A stretch of DNA of 64,000 bases. Source: Chromatiaceae bacterium (GTDB lineage Bacteria; Pseudomonadota; Gammaproteobacteria; Chromatiales; Chromatiaceae). The stretch lies in NCBI GenBank assembly GCA_027078745.1, contig JALWWO010000018.1, positions 1-64,000 of the forward strand. Direction: 5' to 3'. The notes under the pieces were generated by a model. That model saw only the letters and a program-made list of their open reading frames with translations, was not told the DNA's origin and did not search any database. Of the stretch, positions 17,586 to 26,535 are shown one piece after another (position 1 is the first letter of the stretch; each line of letters starts with the position of its first letter). Made by a program: the position numbers and the translations under genes.

Positions 17586-19031
17586 TCAAACACCAAAGAT
17601 CCCGGGCCACCAGGCGAATCCCACGGCTAAGCTACCCAGCATCCCGGGCAGGGCGGGCAAAAATCGCTGCACCCCTCGCAAGCCCTGTTGTCGCAAGATG
17701 CGATCCCCGAGCCACAGGCTCCAGAACAGCCCGGCGAGGAAGAACAGGGTTTTGACCAAAGCCGGCAGCTCAGGATGCCAATCCGCCAGGGGCTGAAAGA
17801 GCGCGGCCCCCAGTCCCAGCACCAGAGAGACCATGGCCACAGGTGCGTACTGATAGCCCAGGCCGACGAAGCGCTCTTTCCAGCGCAATCCGTCTTGGGC
17901 AAACCGGCCGGCCAGCCAGGCGGAAAGGGCGGTGGTGCTGGCCAACAGGGCGGTCAATCCCAGCATCCAACCCAGCATGAACCCGCTGATGGAAAAGAAG
18001 TCCAGCCAGGTGAACACCTCCCGCCGGTCCGGATGGACGCTCATGAGCCAGGCAGGCCCAGGTTCACCCACCCAGAACCAGCCCTGATCGAAAAACCAGT
18101 TCGCTGCCCATTCCCGCAGATCCCAATAGCTGGGCAGCGCCAACCAGAGAAAGCCCCCGAGGGCGATGCCGGTGCCGAGGAAGAGAAACCAGACTTCATA
18201 AGCGTTGGGATGGTGATCCTGAATGCGCTCGATCTCCTCCCCAGGTCGCCGAAGCTGCAAGAACAGACCACCCCGTTTCTCCGGATGCACGCAGCGGAAA
18301 CATTGGATGCAGTGGCGGGATGCCCGCTTGCGGGGCAGATCGATCATCGTGGGGCAAGGGGTCTTTTCCGTCCAACGGTCGCTCCCGGGCTTAGGCTTTT
18401 TGGGTGCAAACTGCACCGCGCCCAGTCGGGAAAACACCCCGAGCAACAGGCCGATGGGGCACAGATGGCGACACCAAGCCCGCTTGGCACGACCATAGAA
18501 GAACCCGACGAGGATCGCGATTAACAGAGTGCCACCGAAGATCTCCGCGATGGCTTCCGGATGATCCCGCACCCCCAGGGTCTGCCCCAACAGGGTGATG
18601 AGAAGAAAGCTGAGAATGGGCGTACCCTCCCAGCGCATCCAGGCGGGGATGGGCCGTTGGGGGCCTTTGCGGTTCGCCCATTCTGCCGCAGCTCCCATGG
18701 GACACATCAGCCCACACCAGGAACGACCGCTGAAGAGCACGGACAGAAAGACCAGGGGAAACCAAAGCCCCCAGAGGGCGAAGTTAGCAAAGCGGGTGAA
18801 ATGATCGAAGATTCCCGCCTCCTCCGGCGGTTCTGGCAGCAAGAGCGGCAGGAAGATCAGGGCCAAAAAGGCTAGGAAGAACGCCAGATGCACCCAAAAC
18901 AATCGTTCCCGCTGAGCGACGAAAAAGCCTTCGAGCCAGCCGGCGAGCTTGGGCAAGCAGCCGGGCCGATCTGCTCCTTGCACCTGAACCGGAATCGCCG
19001 CCAGCCGTTCCGCGGCCAGGGAGGTACTCAT
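17586..19031 (-). CDS. ftrD: Polyferredoxin-like membrane protein, FtrD/NapH type
   Basis: A 481-residue membrane protein with multiple helices and cysteine motifs of the NapH/FtrD class: CGLMCPMG, CRHLCPIG, and the ferredoxin-like CIQCFRCVHP. FtrD of Bordetella takes electrons away during ferrous iron oxidation before permeation by FtrC. Its ATG overlaps the stop of the FTR1 gene (ATGA), fixing the start; the longer upstream frame is a shadow. This protein is longer than some FtrD proteins because of an additional C-terminal set of membrane helices. Confidence 0.85.
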   Translation of the reverse strand: MSTSLAAERLAAIPVQVQGADRPGCLPKLAGWLEGFFVAQRERLFWVHLAFFLAFLALIFLPLLLPEPPEEAGIFDHFTRFANFALWGLWFPLVFLSVLFSGRSWCGLMCPMGAAAEWANRKGPQRPIPAWMRWEGTPILSFLLITLLGQTLGVRDHPEAIAEIFGGTLLIAILVGFFYGRAKRAWCRHLCPIGLLLGVFSRLGAVQFAPKKPKPGSDRWTEKTPCPTMIDLPRKRASRHCIQCFRCVHPEKRGGLFLQLRRPGEEIERIQDHHPNAYEVWFLFLGTGIALGGFLWLALPSYWDLREWAANWFFDQGWFWVGEPGPAWLMSVHPDRREVFTWLDFFSISGFMLGWMLGLTALLASTTALSAWLAGRFAQDGLRWKERFVGLGYQYAPVAMVSLVLGLGAALFQPLADWHPELPALVKTLFFLAGLFWSLWLGDRILRQQGLRGVQRFLPALPGMLGSLAVGFAWWPGIFGV

Positions 19032-20218
19032 GACTGCGCCCCCGCGAGCTGTCTGCGCTGCAGCCACCACCAACCCAAGGCGAAGGGCAGGGGCAACAGG
19101 AGCAGCAGTTGAACGCCCAGACTTTCCCAACTGGGATAGAGTCCCAGCCAAGGGATCTGGGGCACGGCTTCCAAGGGCGTGATGCGCAGCCAGCCCGCTT
19201 CCTGGAGTTCCAGCACGCCGTTTCCGGCGAAGCGGATGGCCAGATAGTAGAGCAAGCCGGCGGTGAGGCCGAAGAACAGACCGATGGGCAAGCGGGCGGA
19301 AGCCTGCCGCATGAACCAGTACAGACCCATGAGGGCGAGAGCGGCGAGTCCCATGCCAGACCAGAGGGCGGGATGGGTGGCGGAAGCCTGACCAGCCAGC
19401 GCCTGATAGAAGAGCACGGTTTCTGCCCCCTCCCGATAGACGGCGAGAAAGGCGGCGAATCCCAGGGCGAACAAGCTGCCCCGAGAAAGGGCTCGATCCA
19501 TCTGCCCCCGAATATAGGCCTGCCAGCGGTCGGCCTCCCGCTTAGAGATCAGCCAGTAACTTACGTAGAAGAGCACAGCGGCGGCGATGAGCATGGTCAG
19601 CCCTTCCAGGGCTTCCCGCGCGGGACCGGAAATTACGAACAGATGACGGAGGGCGATAGCGGTGAGGAGGCTCGCCCCCAACGCCCAGCCCACACCCTGA
19701 TAGATCACCGTGATTTGATCGAAACGACCGCGCCGCTGGAGATAGGCCACTAAAGCCGTGATAACCAGCATGGCTTCAAACCCCTCCCGCAGCAGGATCA
19801 GGAAGGATTGGAGGAAGAGGGACCAAAAGCCCATCTGTTGCTGAACTTGCAGGGATTGCGCTGCCTCGCTGAGCCGATGGCGCAGCGTCGCCCAAGCCTC
19901 TTCCAAGGTTTCCCGAGGCTGCTGCCGGGTTGCCAGGCCGATGAGGGTGCTGAACTGGGATTCCAGGGCGGCTTTTTCCTGGGGATCTCGCAGACCGATG
20001 GCCCGTTCCAAGCCGCTGGCTTCGAACTCATCGAAATAGAGATCGGAAAACCGATCCGCCGTATCCCAACCTTGGTCCGGTCGATAGGTCGATAGAATGG
20101 CCTCTCCCTGGCTGCGGATCTCCCGAGCGACCTGCACCCAATCTTGCTGCTCATCGGCAGCTAGTGCAGAGGAACCCAAGAACAGCAGCCCGTAAGCAAT
20201 CGTTAGCAAAAATTTCAT
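19028..20218 (-). CDS. ftrC: FTR1-family iron permease
   Basis: A 396-residue protein with a signal peptide (about 1-20), a periplasmic helical region (about 21-130), and about seven membrane helices. Three R-E-x-x-E motifs, which bind iron in FTR1/EfeU permeases, are visible: REGFE (144-148), REALE (201-205) and REGAE (262-266). The gene is followed by ftrD with a 4-base overlap and preceded by a small helical periplasmic protein. Together with FtrA and FtrD it forms a P19-FTR1 ferrous/ferric uptake system. Confidence 0.92.
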   Translation of the reverse strand: MKFLLTIAYGLLFLGSSALAADEQQDWVQVAREIRSQGEAILSTYRPDQGWDTADRFSDLYFDEFEASGLERAIGLRDPQEKAALESQFSTLIGLATRQQPRETLEEAWATLRHRLSEAAQSLQVQQQMGFWSLFLQSFLILLREGFEAMLVITALVAYLQRRGRFDQITVIYQGVGWALGASLLTAIALRHLFVISGPAREALEGLTMLIAAAVLFYVSYWLISKREADRWQAYIRGQMDRALSRGSLFALGFAAFLAVYREGAETVLFYQALAGQASATHPALWSGMGLAALALMGLYWFMRQASARLPIGLFFGLTAGLLYYLAIRFAGNGVLELQEAGWLRITPLEAVPQIPWLGLYPSWESLGVQLLLLLPLPFALGWWWLQRRQLAGAQS

Positions 20219-20223
20219 AGCGA

Positions 20224-20628
20224 TTATTCCACCTCAAACACATTCGGACGGATGCCCGCCTGATCCAGCAGTTTTCCATCCCGATGCACGGCGGTTTTCA
20301 GCGCCTCCGCCAAGCGCTGCACTGCTTGCACCTCCGCGCCCTGTTGAATGGCTTTGCGCAAGTCGCTGAAGCGTTCTTCCATCTGGTAGGCATAGGCGGC
20401 GCCGCGCTCCATGCGCAGAGCGGCTTCCATCTTCCGATCCTCGAACACGCTGAAATAGGCTTGCATCACTGTTCGCTTCGCCGCTTTCGGCTGGCCAGCC
20501 GCGTACTGGGCGCTCGCTCGATCGATGTATTGCTGGATTTCCTCTGCGATCCCCTGCCAATAGTCCATGTTGGCGGACAGATTCGCGGTCAGGAAGAAGA
20601 GCAGGATGAAGGAAGGCATGCGAAACAT
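20224..20628 (-). CDS. Small periplasmic helical protein of the FTR1 operon
   Basis: A 134-residue protein with a signal peptide (about 1-19) and a helical body. The segment AYFSVFEDRKMEAALR resembles the acidic helices found in the periplasmic N-terminal region of some FTR1 proteins, so it may be a detached periplasmic partner of the permease. It is the first gene of the iron operon, just below a Fur-box candidate and 5 bases before ftrC. The Bordetella ftr operon instead has a cupredoxin (FtrB), which is absent here. The role is inferred from position. Confidence 0.7.
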   Translation of the reverse strand: MFRMPSFILLFFLTANLSANMDYWQGIAEEIQQYIDRASAQYAAGQPKAAKRTVMQAYFSVFEDRKMEAALRMERGAAYAYQMEERFSDLRKAIQQGAEVQAVQRLAEALKTAVHRDGKLLDQAGIRPNVFEVE

Positions 20629-20702
20629 CTTGGAAGAACCTCCGTTGGTACTTCGGGGAAGCTGAGCGCAGTTCCCGATGGGTTAGAATATGGAAGGCAA
20701 AT

Positions 20703-20721
20703 GATAATGAATCGCATTCAC
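20703..20721 (-). promoter_or_regulatory. Candidate Fur box for the iron-uptake operon
   Basis: GATAATGAATCGCATTCAC matches the 19-base consensus GATAATGATAATCATTATC at 13 positions, including the first eight. It lies about 80 bases upstream of the first gene, next to a possible TATTCT -10 box (20685-20690, minus strand). This fits iron-responsive repression. Confidence 0.65.
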
Positions 20722-20846
20722 GGAATCAACAAAAAATGGGGCGGTCAGCTTGGGAAAATGATTGGGAAGGAGAGAAGCAAAAAGGGGCACTCCGATCAGC
20801 AATCGACCGGAGACACACCTTTCCCACCGGAGCCGATGGGGAAAAA

Positions 20847-22238
20847 TCAGATCACCTTGGAGAATCCGATCTCACCGCTTTTCTTGGCGAGATAGGCATC
20901 GAAGGCCATGCAGATATTGCGGATCAACAAACGACCTCTGGGCAGCACCTGAATGCCTTGGGCATCAAGCGTTAGCAGGCCGTCGGCTTCCATGGGTCGG
21001 AGTTTCTGCAGGGAGGATTGGAAATAGGTTTCAAAATCAATGTCCCAAGCCTGGGAAATCGCTGCATAATCCAACTGGAAGTTGCAGATGAGTTGGGTGA
21101 TTACATCGCGGCGAATCTCGTCATCTCGGCTCAGCGCAATGCCCCGAAAGATCGGCAGTTCTCCCCCATCGATGGCTGCGCAATAGGCTTCCAGGTCCCG
21201 ATGGTTCTGGGCATAGGTGTTATCTACCTTGCCGATGGCCGTCACGCCGATGCCGATGAGATCGCAATCCGCATGGGTGGAATAGCCCTGAAAGTTGCGG
21301 TACAGGGATCCTTGCCGCTGGGCTTTTGCGAGTTCGTCTTCCGGTCGGGCGAAGTGATCCATGCCGATATACACATAGCCAGCTTCCGCCAGACGTTCCC
21401 CCGTAGTCTTGAGGATCTGCAGCTTTTCCTGAGGACTTGGCAAATCCGCCGCATTGATCCGGCGCTGGGGCTTGAAGCGTTGGGGCAGATGGGCATAGTT
21501 GAAGACCGACAGGCGATCCGGTGCAAAGGCGAGAATGCGATCCAGGGTGCGTAGGAAACGGTCCGTAGTCTGATGAGGTAGGCCATAGATGAGATCGATG
21601 CTGATAGAGCGGAAACCCTGTTCCCGCGCGGCTTCCAACACGGCCAGGGTTTCGGTCTCCGTCTGAATGCGATTGACCGCTCGTTGCACGATCGGGTCGA
21701 AGTCCTGCACCCCTAAGCTCATGCGGTTGAAGCCCAGGGCGCGCAGCAGGGCGACGGTTTCCCGATCCGCTTCCCGCGGGTCGATCTCGATGGAGTATTC
21801 CCCTTCTTCATCCCCGACCAGCTCGAAATGGGTGCGGATTTGATCCATGAGGGCCCGCATCTGATCCTGAGAAAGGAAGGTGGGCGTGCCGCCGCCCCAG
21901 TGCAGCTGTTCCACTTTCCTGCTTTCGTCGAACAGGGCGCGCTGTAGGGCAAGCTCTCGGTACACCCGATCCAAGTAGGGCTGGGCGCGGGTGCGATCCT
22001 TGGTAGCGATCTTATTGCAGGCGCAGTAGAAACAGACCGTATCGCAGAAAGGGATATGGAAATAGAGGGACAGGGGACGAGCTGCCTCGTTGCTGCGCGC
22101 ACAGGCTGTCCGGTATTCCGCTGGACCGAATCCCGTGTGAAATTCCACCGCAGTGGGATACGAGGTGTAGCGGGGGCCGCTCTGATCGTATCGCCGAATG
22201 AGGTCGAGATCAAAATCGATGCGTTGATCTAAGCTCAC
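20847..22238 (-). CDS. hemN: Oxygen-independent coproporphyrinogen III oxidase (radical SAM)
   Basis: A 463-residue radical SAM enzyme converting coproporphyrinogen III to protoporphyrinogen IX without oxygen. The cluster-binding cysteines C65, C69 and C72 (HIPFCDTVCFYCACNK) and the SAM motif GGGTPT are present, as is the conserved N-terminus (GPRYTSYPTA). It starts with GTG in a GTGA overlap with the preceding small gene. Heme supply matters here because the window encodes many c-type hemes. No FNR-type site was found before it, as the upstream DNA is coding. Confidence 0.96.
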   Translation of the reverse strand: MSLDQRIDFDLDLIRRYDQSGPRYTSYPTAVEFHTGFGPAEYRTACARSNEAARPLSLYFHIPFCDTVCFYCACNKIATKDRTRAQPYLDRVYRELALQRALFDESRKVEQLHWGGGTPTFLSQDQMRALMDQIRTHFELVGDEEGEYSIEIDPREADRETVALLRALGFNRMSLGVQDFDPIVQRAVNRIQTETETLAVLEAAREQGFRSISIDLIYGLPHQTTDRFLRTLDRILAFAPDRLSVFNYAHLPQRFKPQRRINAADLPSPQEKLQILKTTGERLAEAGYVYIGMDHFARPEDELAKAQRQGSLYRNFQGYSTHADCDLIGIGVTAIGKVDNTYAQNHRDLEAYCAAIDGGELPIFRGIALSRDDEIRRDVITQLICNFQLDYAAISQAWDIDFETYFQSSLQKLRPMEADGLLTLDAQGIQVLPRGRLLIRNICMAFDAYLAKKSGEIGFSKVI

Positions 22239-22561
22239 TGGGAAGCCCCGTCTACATCCAGACCTTTGCGATGGGTCTCATTGATCTGCTTGAGCAGGCT
22301 GAGAAAGGGGATTTCATCCGCGTAGCGCTCAGCGATCTCCATGAAGGGGAGGTCTTCCCGACCGAAAGTATATTCTCCCGTCTCCATGGATCGATACAGG
22401 GCTTGAATGCTGGATTCCAGCGGATCCAGGAAGGCGGGAAACCGGTGCATCTCTTCCTCCAGCTCGTATTCCAAGCAAGCCCGAAGATCCCCCACCTCGA
22501 ACACCGCTTGCCGCACCCAGTCTACATATTCCTTTACACTTCTCGCCCGTCTCAGGCTCAT
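22235..22561 (-). CDS. Conserved small acidic protein of unknown function
   Basis: A 108-residue soluble acidic protein without cysteine clusters or membrane segments apart from one Cys in ACLEYELEEEMHRFP. It is wedged between prmB and hemN, overlapping each by 4 bases (ATGA and GTGA), which strongly supports that it is a real, co-translated gene. I do not recognise the family. The pattern suggests an all-helical protein. Confidence 0.75.
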   Translation of the reverse strand: MSLRRARSVKEYVDWVRQAVFEVGDLRACLEYELEEEMHRFPAFLDPLESSIQALYRSMETGEYTFGREDLPFMEIAERYADEIPFLSLLKQINETHRKGLDVDGASQ

Positions 22562-23529
22562 GATTGTTCCTCCAAGGCTTGCGCAAACTGGGGTTGCGCC
22601 GCTAAGAGCTGTTCTCGGGTGAGCAAAAACACCCCTTCCCCGCCCCGCTCGAATTCCACCCAGAGGAGGGGAAGATCGGGAAATCTGCGTTCGAGTGTTG
22701 AGGCCGTACTGCCCAACTCCACTATCAACACCCCTTCTTCATTCAGGAAATCGGGGGCATCCCGCAGGATGCGCAACACGATGTCCAAGCCTTCCGGACC
22801 CGCTTCAAGACCGATCGCGGGCTCCTGCTGATACTCCGGCGGCAGTTTGCGCAGGGCCTCTGTGGGCACATAGGGGGGGTTGCTGATGATCAGATCATAA
22901 GTAGTCCCCACCAGCGCTGCGAAAAGATCAGATTCCAACAGTCGCACCCGATCTATCACCCCATGATCTCGGGCATTGCGGGCGGCGACCTGAAGGGCGG
23001 TGGGAGAGATATCCACCAGATCCACGGTTGCATCGGGCAGATACACGGCGGCAGCGATGCCGATGCAGCCGCTCCCTGTGCCCAAGTCTAAGATGTGTTG
23101 AATGGATTCGGAGTCGATCCAAGGCTCAAAGCCGCTTTCGATCAGTTCCGCCATGGGCGATCGAGGCACGAGCACTTGTTCATCCACATAGAATTCCAGC
23201 CCCGCAAACCAGGCCTTATGGGTGAGGTAGGCCGCCGGGCGGCGTTCCTGAATGCGCCGCTCCAGAAGGGTGCGGACTGCGGTTTGTTCCTCCGGCGTGA
23301 GGCGGCACTCCCGATAAGTGGCGGGCAAGTCCGGCGGCAAGTGGAGAGCATGCAGGACGAGTTGGGTGGCTTCGTCCAGGGCGTTGTCCGTGCCATGGCC
23401 GAAAAACAGCCCGTTCGCATTGAAGCGGCTTGCCCCCCAGCGGATATAGTCCTGAATCGTCAAAAGTCCTTCAGCAATATCTACCATGGCTCGCCACCGA
23501 TTCACGGGGGGAAGTAAGCGTTCGAGCAT
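22558..23529 (-). CDS. prmB: Ribosomal protein uL3 glutamine N5-methyltransferase
   Basis: A SAM-dependent methyltransferase of the HemK/PrmB group. It has an N-terminal helical domain containing GHGTDNALDEATQLVL, which matches PrmB rather than PrmC, then a Rossmann domain with DLGTGSGCIGIA and the catalytic NPPY. The first ATG gives 323 residues; an internal ATG (MVDIAEGL, 23487) would give a start closer to E. coli PrmB, and neither has a strong ribosome-binding site. It lies 18 bases after iscR. Confidence 0.93.
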   Translation of the reverse strand: MLERLLPPVNRWRAMVDIAEGLLTIQDYIRWGASRFNANGLFFGHGTDNALDEATQLVLHALHLPPDLPATYRECRLTPEEQTAVRTLLERRIQERRPAAYLTHKAWFAGLEFYVDEQVLVPRSPMAELIESGFEPWIDSESIQHILDLGTGSGCIGIAAAVYLPDATVDLVDISPTALQVAARNARDHGVIDRVRLLESDLFAALVGTTYDLIISNPPYVPTEALRKLPPEYQQEPAIGLEAGPEGLDIVLRILRDAPDFLNEEGVLIVELGSTASTLERRFPDLPLLWVEFERGGEGVFLLTREQLLAAQPQFAQALEEQS

Positions 23530-23547
23530 TCACAAAACGGCTCTTTG

Positions 23548-24009
23548 CTAAGCTGCGTTCCGTTTGCGCTGACGGGGGGTTTCCGGACCGCCGACTTCGA
23601 TCCGTTGTTTTCCTCGCTGGACCAGATCTACCAGGCTGATGTTGCTGAGGAACTCAAAGATCTCATCGCTGAGTTGATCCCAAAGGGCATGGGTGAGGCA
23701 GCGTTGCCCGTCTCGGCAATCTTCCCGTCCCCCGCAGCGGGTGAATTCCACCCATTCATCCACGGCGCAGATGATGTCGGCGATGGAGATTTCCTCCACC
23801 GGCTTGGCCAGATAATAACCGCCCCCTGGGCCACGCACACCCCGCACCAGCTGTTTTGCCCGCAGGGCAGCGAAGAGTTGTTCTAGATAAGAGAGGGAAA
23901 TGCCCTGATTGCTGGAAATCTCCGCGAGGGTCACGGGACCACCCCCGGTATGCAGAGCTAGGTCGAGCATAGCTGTGACCGCATAGCGGCCTTTGGTTGA
24001 GAGTCTCAT
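23548..24009 (-). CDS. iscR: Rrf2-family iron-sulfur regulator IscR
   Basis: A 153-residue winged-helix regulator starting [11 protein letters not shown], with the three 2Fe-2S ligands at exactly C92, C98 and C104 as in E. coli IscR. It senses Fe-S status and controls Fe-S assembly genes. Here it is followed by prmB, an unknown gene and hemN; iscS, iscU and suf genes are not in the window, so either the biogenesis genes are elsewhere or this IscR has shifted targets. Confidence 0.92.
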   Translation of the reverse strand: MRLSTKGRYAVTAMLDLALHTGGGPVTLAEISSNQGISLSYLEQLFAALRAKQLVRGVRGPGGGYYLAKPVEEISIADIICAVDEWVEFTRCGGREDCRDGQRCLTHALWDQLSDEIFEFLSNISLVDLVQRGKQRIEVGGPETPRQRKRNAA

Positions 24010-24031
24010 TGCAGCTGAATCCTATAGTCGT

Positions 24032-24068
24032 GCTAATGCATAGCAAAATACTCAAGATTAAGCATAGC
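24032..24068 (-). promoter_or_regulatory. Repeated element in the iscR upstream region
   Basis: Two related 13-base sites occur 24 bases apart: GCTAATGCATAGC (24032-24044) and GATTAAGCATAGC (24056-24068), as read on the plus strand. They lie 23-59 bases upstream of the iscR start, in an AT-rich stretch where the promoter must be. They may be IscR or other regulator binding sites; neither matches the E. coli IscR type 1 consensus well. Confidence 0.35.
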
Positions 24069-24108
24069 CAGATCCTGGAAAAAGCGTCAAGCAGTTTCCC
24101 AGAGCGCT

Positions 24109-24588
24109 TCAGAGCAGCGGAGCGGGCAACTGGTGACCGAGGGCTAAGCAGTAAGCCAACCACTTGGAGAGGAAGCGGTTGGCTTTCCACTTGGCCTCCA
24201 GCGCAGGGGCGCGGTAATGGTTGTGCAAGGGCAGGATGGTTTGCCGAAGGTCCAGGATCTCCACCTGTTTCGCATCCTGATAAGCGCGCAGCAAGGCATC
24301 GGGATCGGCGTTTGGCAAACGATGGGTAGATCCGGAGGGAAAGAGATGAGTGAGGCGCAACAAAGTGGTGTGCGGGGATTGCTCGATGATCTCTAAATAG
24401 AGATCCACCCCTTGGGAACAGGTGGAGCAGAATTCTCCCCGAAGATTTGGTAGATCAGGCACCAGCCGCCGCAGCATCCCATAGTTCTCCTCACAGAGCT
24501 GCATGAGCTGGCCCAGTGTCGGCGGCTCCCTCAGCTCGAAAAGCAGCCGGTGGGCGCAGGCTCGCCGGGGGGAAAGGATTGAATCCAT
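24109..24588 (-). CDS. DUF1249 family protein
   Basis: A 159-residue soluble protein resembling E. coli YqiB (DUF1249). Matching features are the N-terminal MQLCEENYGMLRRLVPDL and the C-terminal KWKANRFLSKWLAYCLALGH. The function of the family is unknown. It lies between thioredoxin and iscR on the minus strand, 27 bases after the thioredoxin stop. Confidence 0.85.
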   Translation of the reverse strand: MDSILSPRRACAHRLLFELREPPTLGQLMQLCEENYGMLRRLVPDLPNLRGEFCSTCSQGVDLYLEIIEQSPHTTLLRLTHLFPSGSTHRLPNADPDALLRAYQDAKQVEILDLRQTILPLHNHYRAPALEAKWKANRFLSKWLAYCLALGHQLPAPLL

Positions 24589-24615
24589 GGGGAGAGCCTG
24601 CGCCTGAGCGAAGGG

Positions 24616-24987
24616 CTACGCGTTGCCCTGCCGCTGGGCTTCGATCTGCTTGCGCACTTCTGCCATGTCCAGCTCACTCGCTTTTTCCAGGAGCTGGCGG
24701 AAAGCACCTTCCGGCAGGGCGCCGGCTTGGGAAAAAATGATGATCTGCTCCCGAAAGATCATGAGCGTGGGAATGGAACGAATCTGGAAGTGAGCCGCCA
24801 GCTCCTGTTCTTCCTCTGTGTTCACCTTGCCGAAAACGATGTCTTTGAAATCCTCGGAAACGCTTTCATAAACGGGTGCGAAAGATCGACAGGGCGCACA
24901 CCAAGGCGCCCAGAAGTCCACGATGACAAACGGGTGATCCTTGATCGTCTGTTCAAAATTATCTTTGGTTAATTCGACTACAGCCAT
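24616..24987 (-). CDS. Thioredoxin-like protein
   Basis: A 123-residue cytoplasmic thioredoxin with the active site WCAPC (C30, C33), the conserved cis-proline segment IRSIPTLMIF, and a short charged C-terminal tail beyond the usual 105-110 residues. The start is the ATG giving MAVVELTKDNFEQ with AGGTGG upstream; the longer frame upstream is not coding. It has no signal peptide, so it is a cytosolic dithiol reductant. Confidence 0.92.
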   Translation of the reverse strand: MAVVELTKDNFEQTIKDHPFVIVDFWAPWCAPCRSFAPVYESVSEDFKDIVFGKVNTEEEQELAAHFQIRSIPTLMIFREQIIIFSQAGALPEGAFRQLLEKASELDMAEVRKQIEAQRQGNA

Positions 24988-25067
24988 AGGTTCCACCTGA
25001 ATGGTTAGAAATTCGCTTGGGATACTAACAGAAAGATTCCGGTCGTGCAGATGGGGCGCTCCCAACA

Positions 25068-25093
25068 AAAAACCGGGCTTTCACCCGGTTTTT
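25068..25093. terminator. Bidirectional intrinsic terminator between adk and the thioredoxin gene
   Basis: AAAAACCGGG-CTTTCA-CCCGGTTTTT is a perfect 10-base stem whose A-rich and T-rich arms give a U-tract in either direction. It would end the adk transcript (minus strand). Confidence 0.9.
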
Positions 25094-25116
25094 ACGTGCG
25101 GGAAACACCGAGATGC

Positions 25117-25785
<669 letters not shown>

Positions 25786-25869
25786 TCAATAGAATTAACT
25801 GCTTTTCCCCATTGGCTTGGGGAGAATCCTCCCAATCATATCAGAAAATCGCAGCGAGCGGCTTTCCCC

Positions 25870-26535
25870 ATGTTGCTCTCCATTCGGCATCGTTTCCTCT
25901 TCGTGCATATCGCGAAGACCGGCGGCACCAGTGTTCGGGCTGCCCTGAAACCGCAGCTTTGGAAAGATCCTTGGCATTGGTCTCGATTTCTATGCAGTCG
26001 GTTCAGCCATTGGAGCCACCATCGGACCGCCACCAAGTTGCCCCGTCATGCCAAGATCATCGCTGCCAAAGAACTGCTGCCCCAGGAGTTTTTCAGCAGC
26101 CTGTTCAAATTCGCCTTCGTCCGCAATCCCTGGGACCTACAAGTCAGTTCTTTTCATCACATCCGCCGGGAACGCCCCCAGTACCTGGGCGGGCACACCC
26201 AATTTTCGGACTTCCTCCGGTGGAAGCTCAGCCCGGATCGGCCCTATCAATACCATCTGGACACTTCCATCGAGCTGCAGACAGATTATCTGATCGACTT
26301 GCGAGGTCAAATCCTCGTGGACTTCATCGGGCGCTACGAACGGCTTTCCGAGGATTTCCAGCAGATCTGCCAGCGGATCGGCCTGCCCCCCCTGCCTTTA
26401 CCCCATAAAAGGCGGGCGACGGATCGGGCCCAGGACTATCGCAGCTATTATTCCGATGAGACTGCGGAATTGGTCGCCCGCCATTTCCAACGGGACATCA
26501 GCTTGCTGGGTTATCGCTTTGATCCCGAATCCTAA
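25870..26535 (+). CDS. Sulfotransferase family protein
   Basis: A 221-residue protein with the PAPS-binding sites of the sulfotransferase superfamily: the 5'-phosphosulfate loop AKTGGTSV near the N-terminus and the 3'-phosphate segment FAFVRNPWDLQVSS. This is the compact Sulfotransferase_2-like bacterial form, often acting on cell-surface sugars or lipids. The start is the ATG giving MLLSIRHRFLFVHIAKTGG; a longer frame is the antisense shadow of adk. Its 3' end overlaps the convergent unknown gene by 38 bases. The acceptor is unknown. Confidence 0.85.
   Translation: MLLSIRHRFLFVHIAKTGGTSVRAALKPQLWKDPWHWSRFLCSRFSHWSHHRTATKLPRHAKIIAAKELLPQEFFSSLFKFAFVRNPWDLQVSSFHHIRRERPQYLGGHTQFSDFLRWKLSPDRPYQYHLDTSIELQTDYLIDLRGQILVDFIGRYERLSEDFQQICQRIGLPPLPLPHKRRATDRAQDYRSYYSDETAELVARHFQRDISLLGYRFDPES

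Noticed and set aside
20707-20895. Possible 62-residue basic plus-strand protein starting at the Fur box
   Set aside because: Its start lies inside the Fur box and its 3' end overlaps hemN on the other strand; no ribosome-binding site or family pattern.
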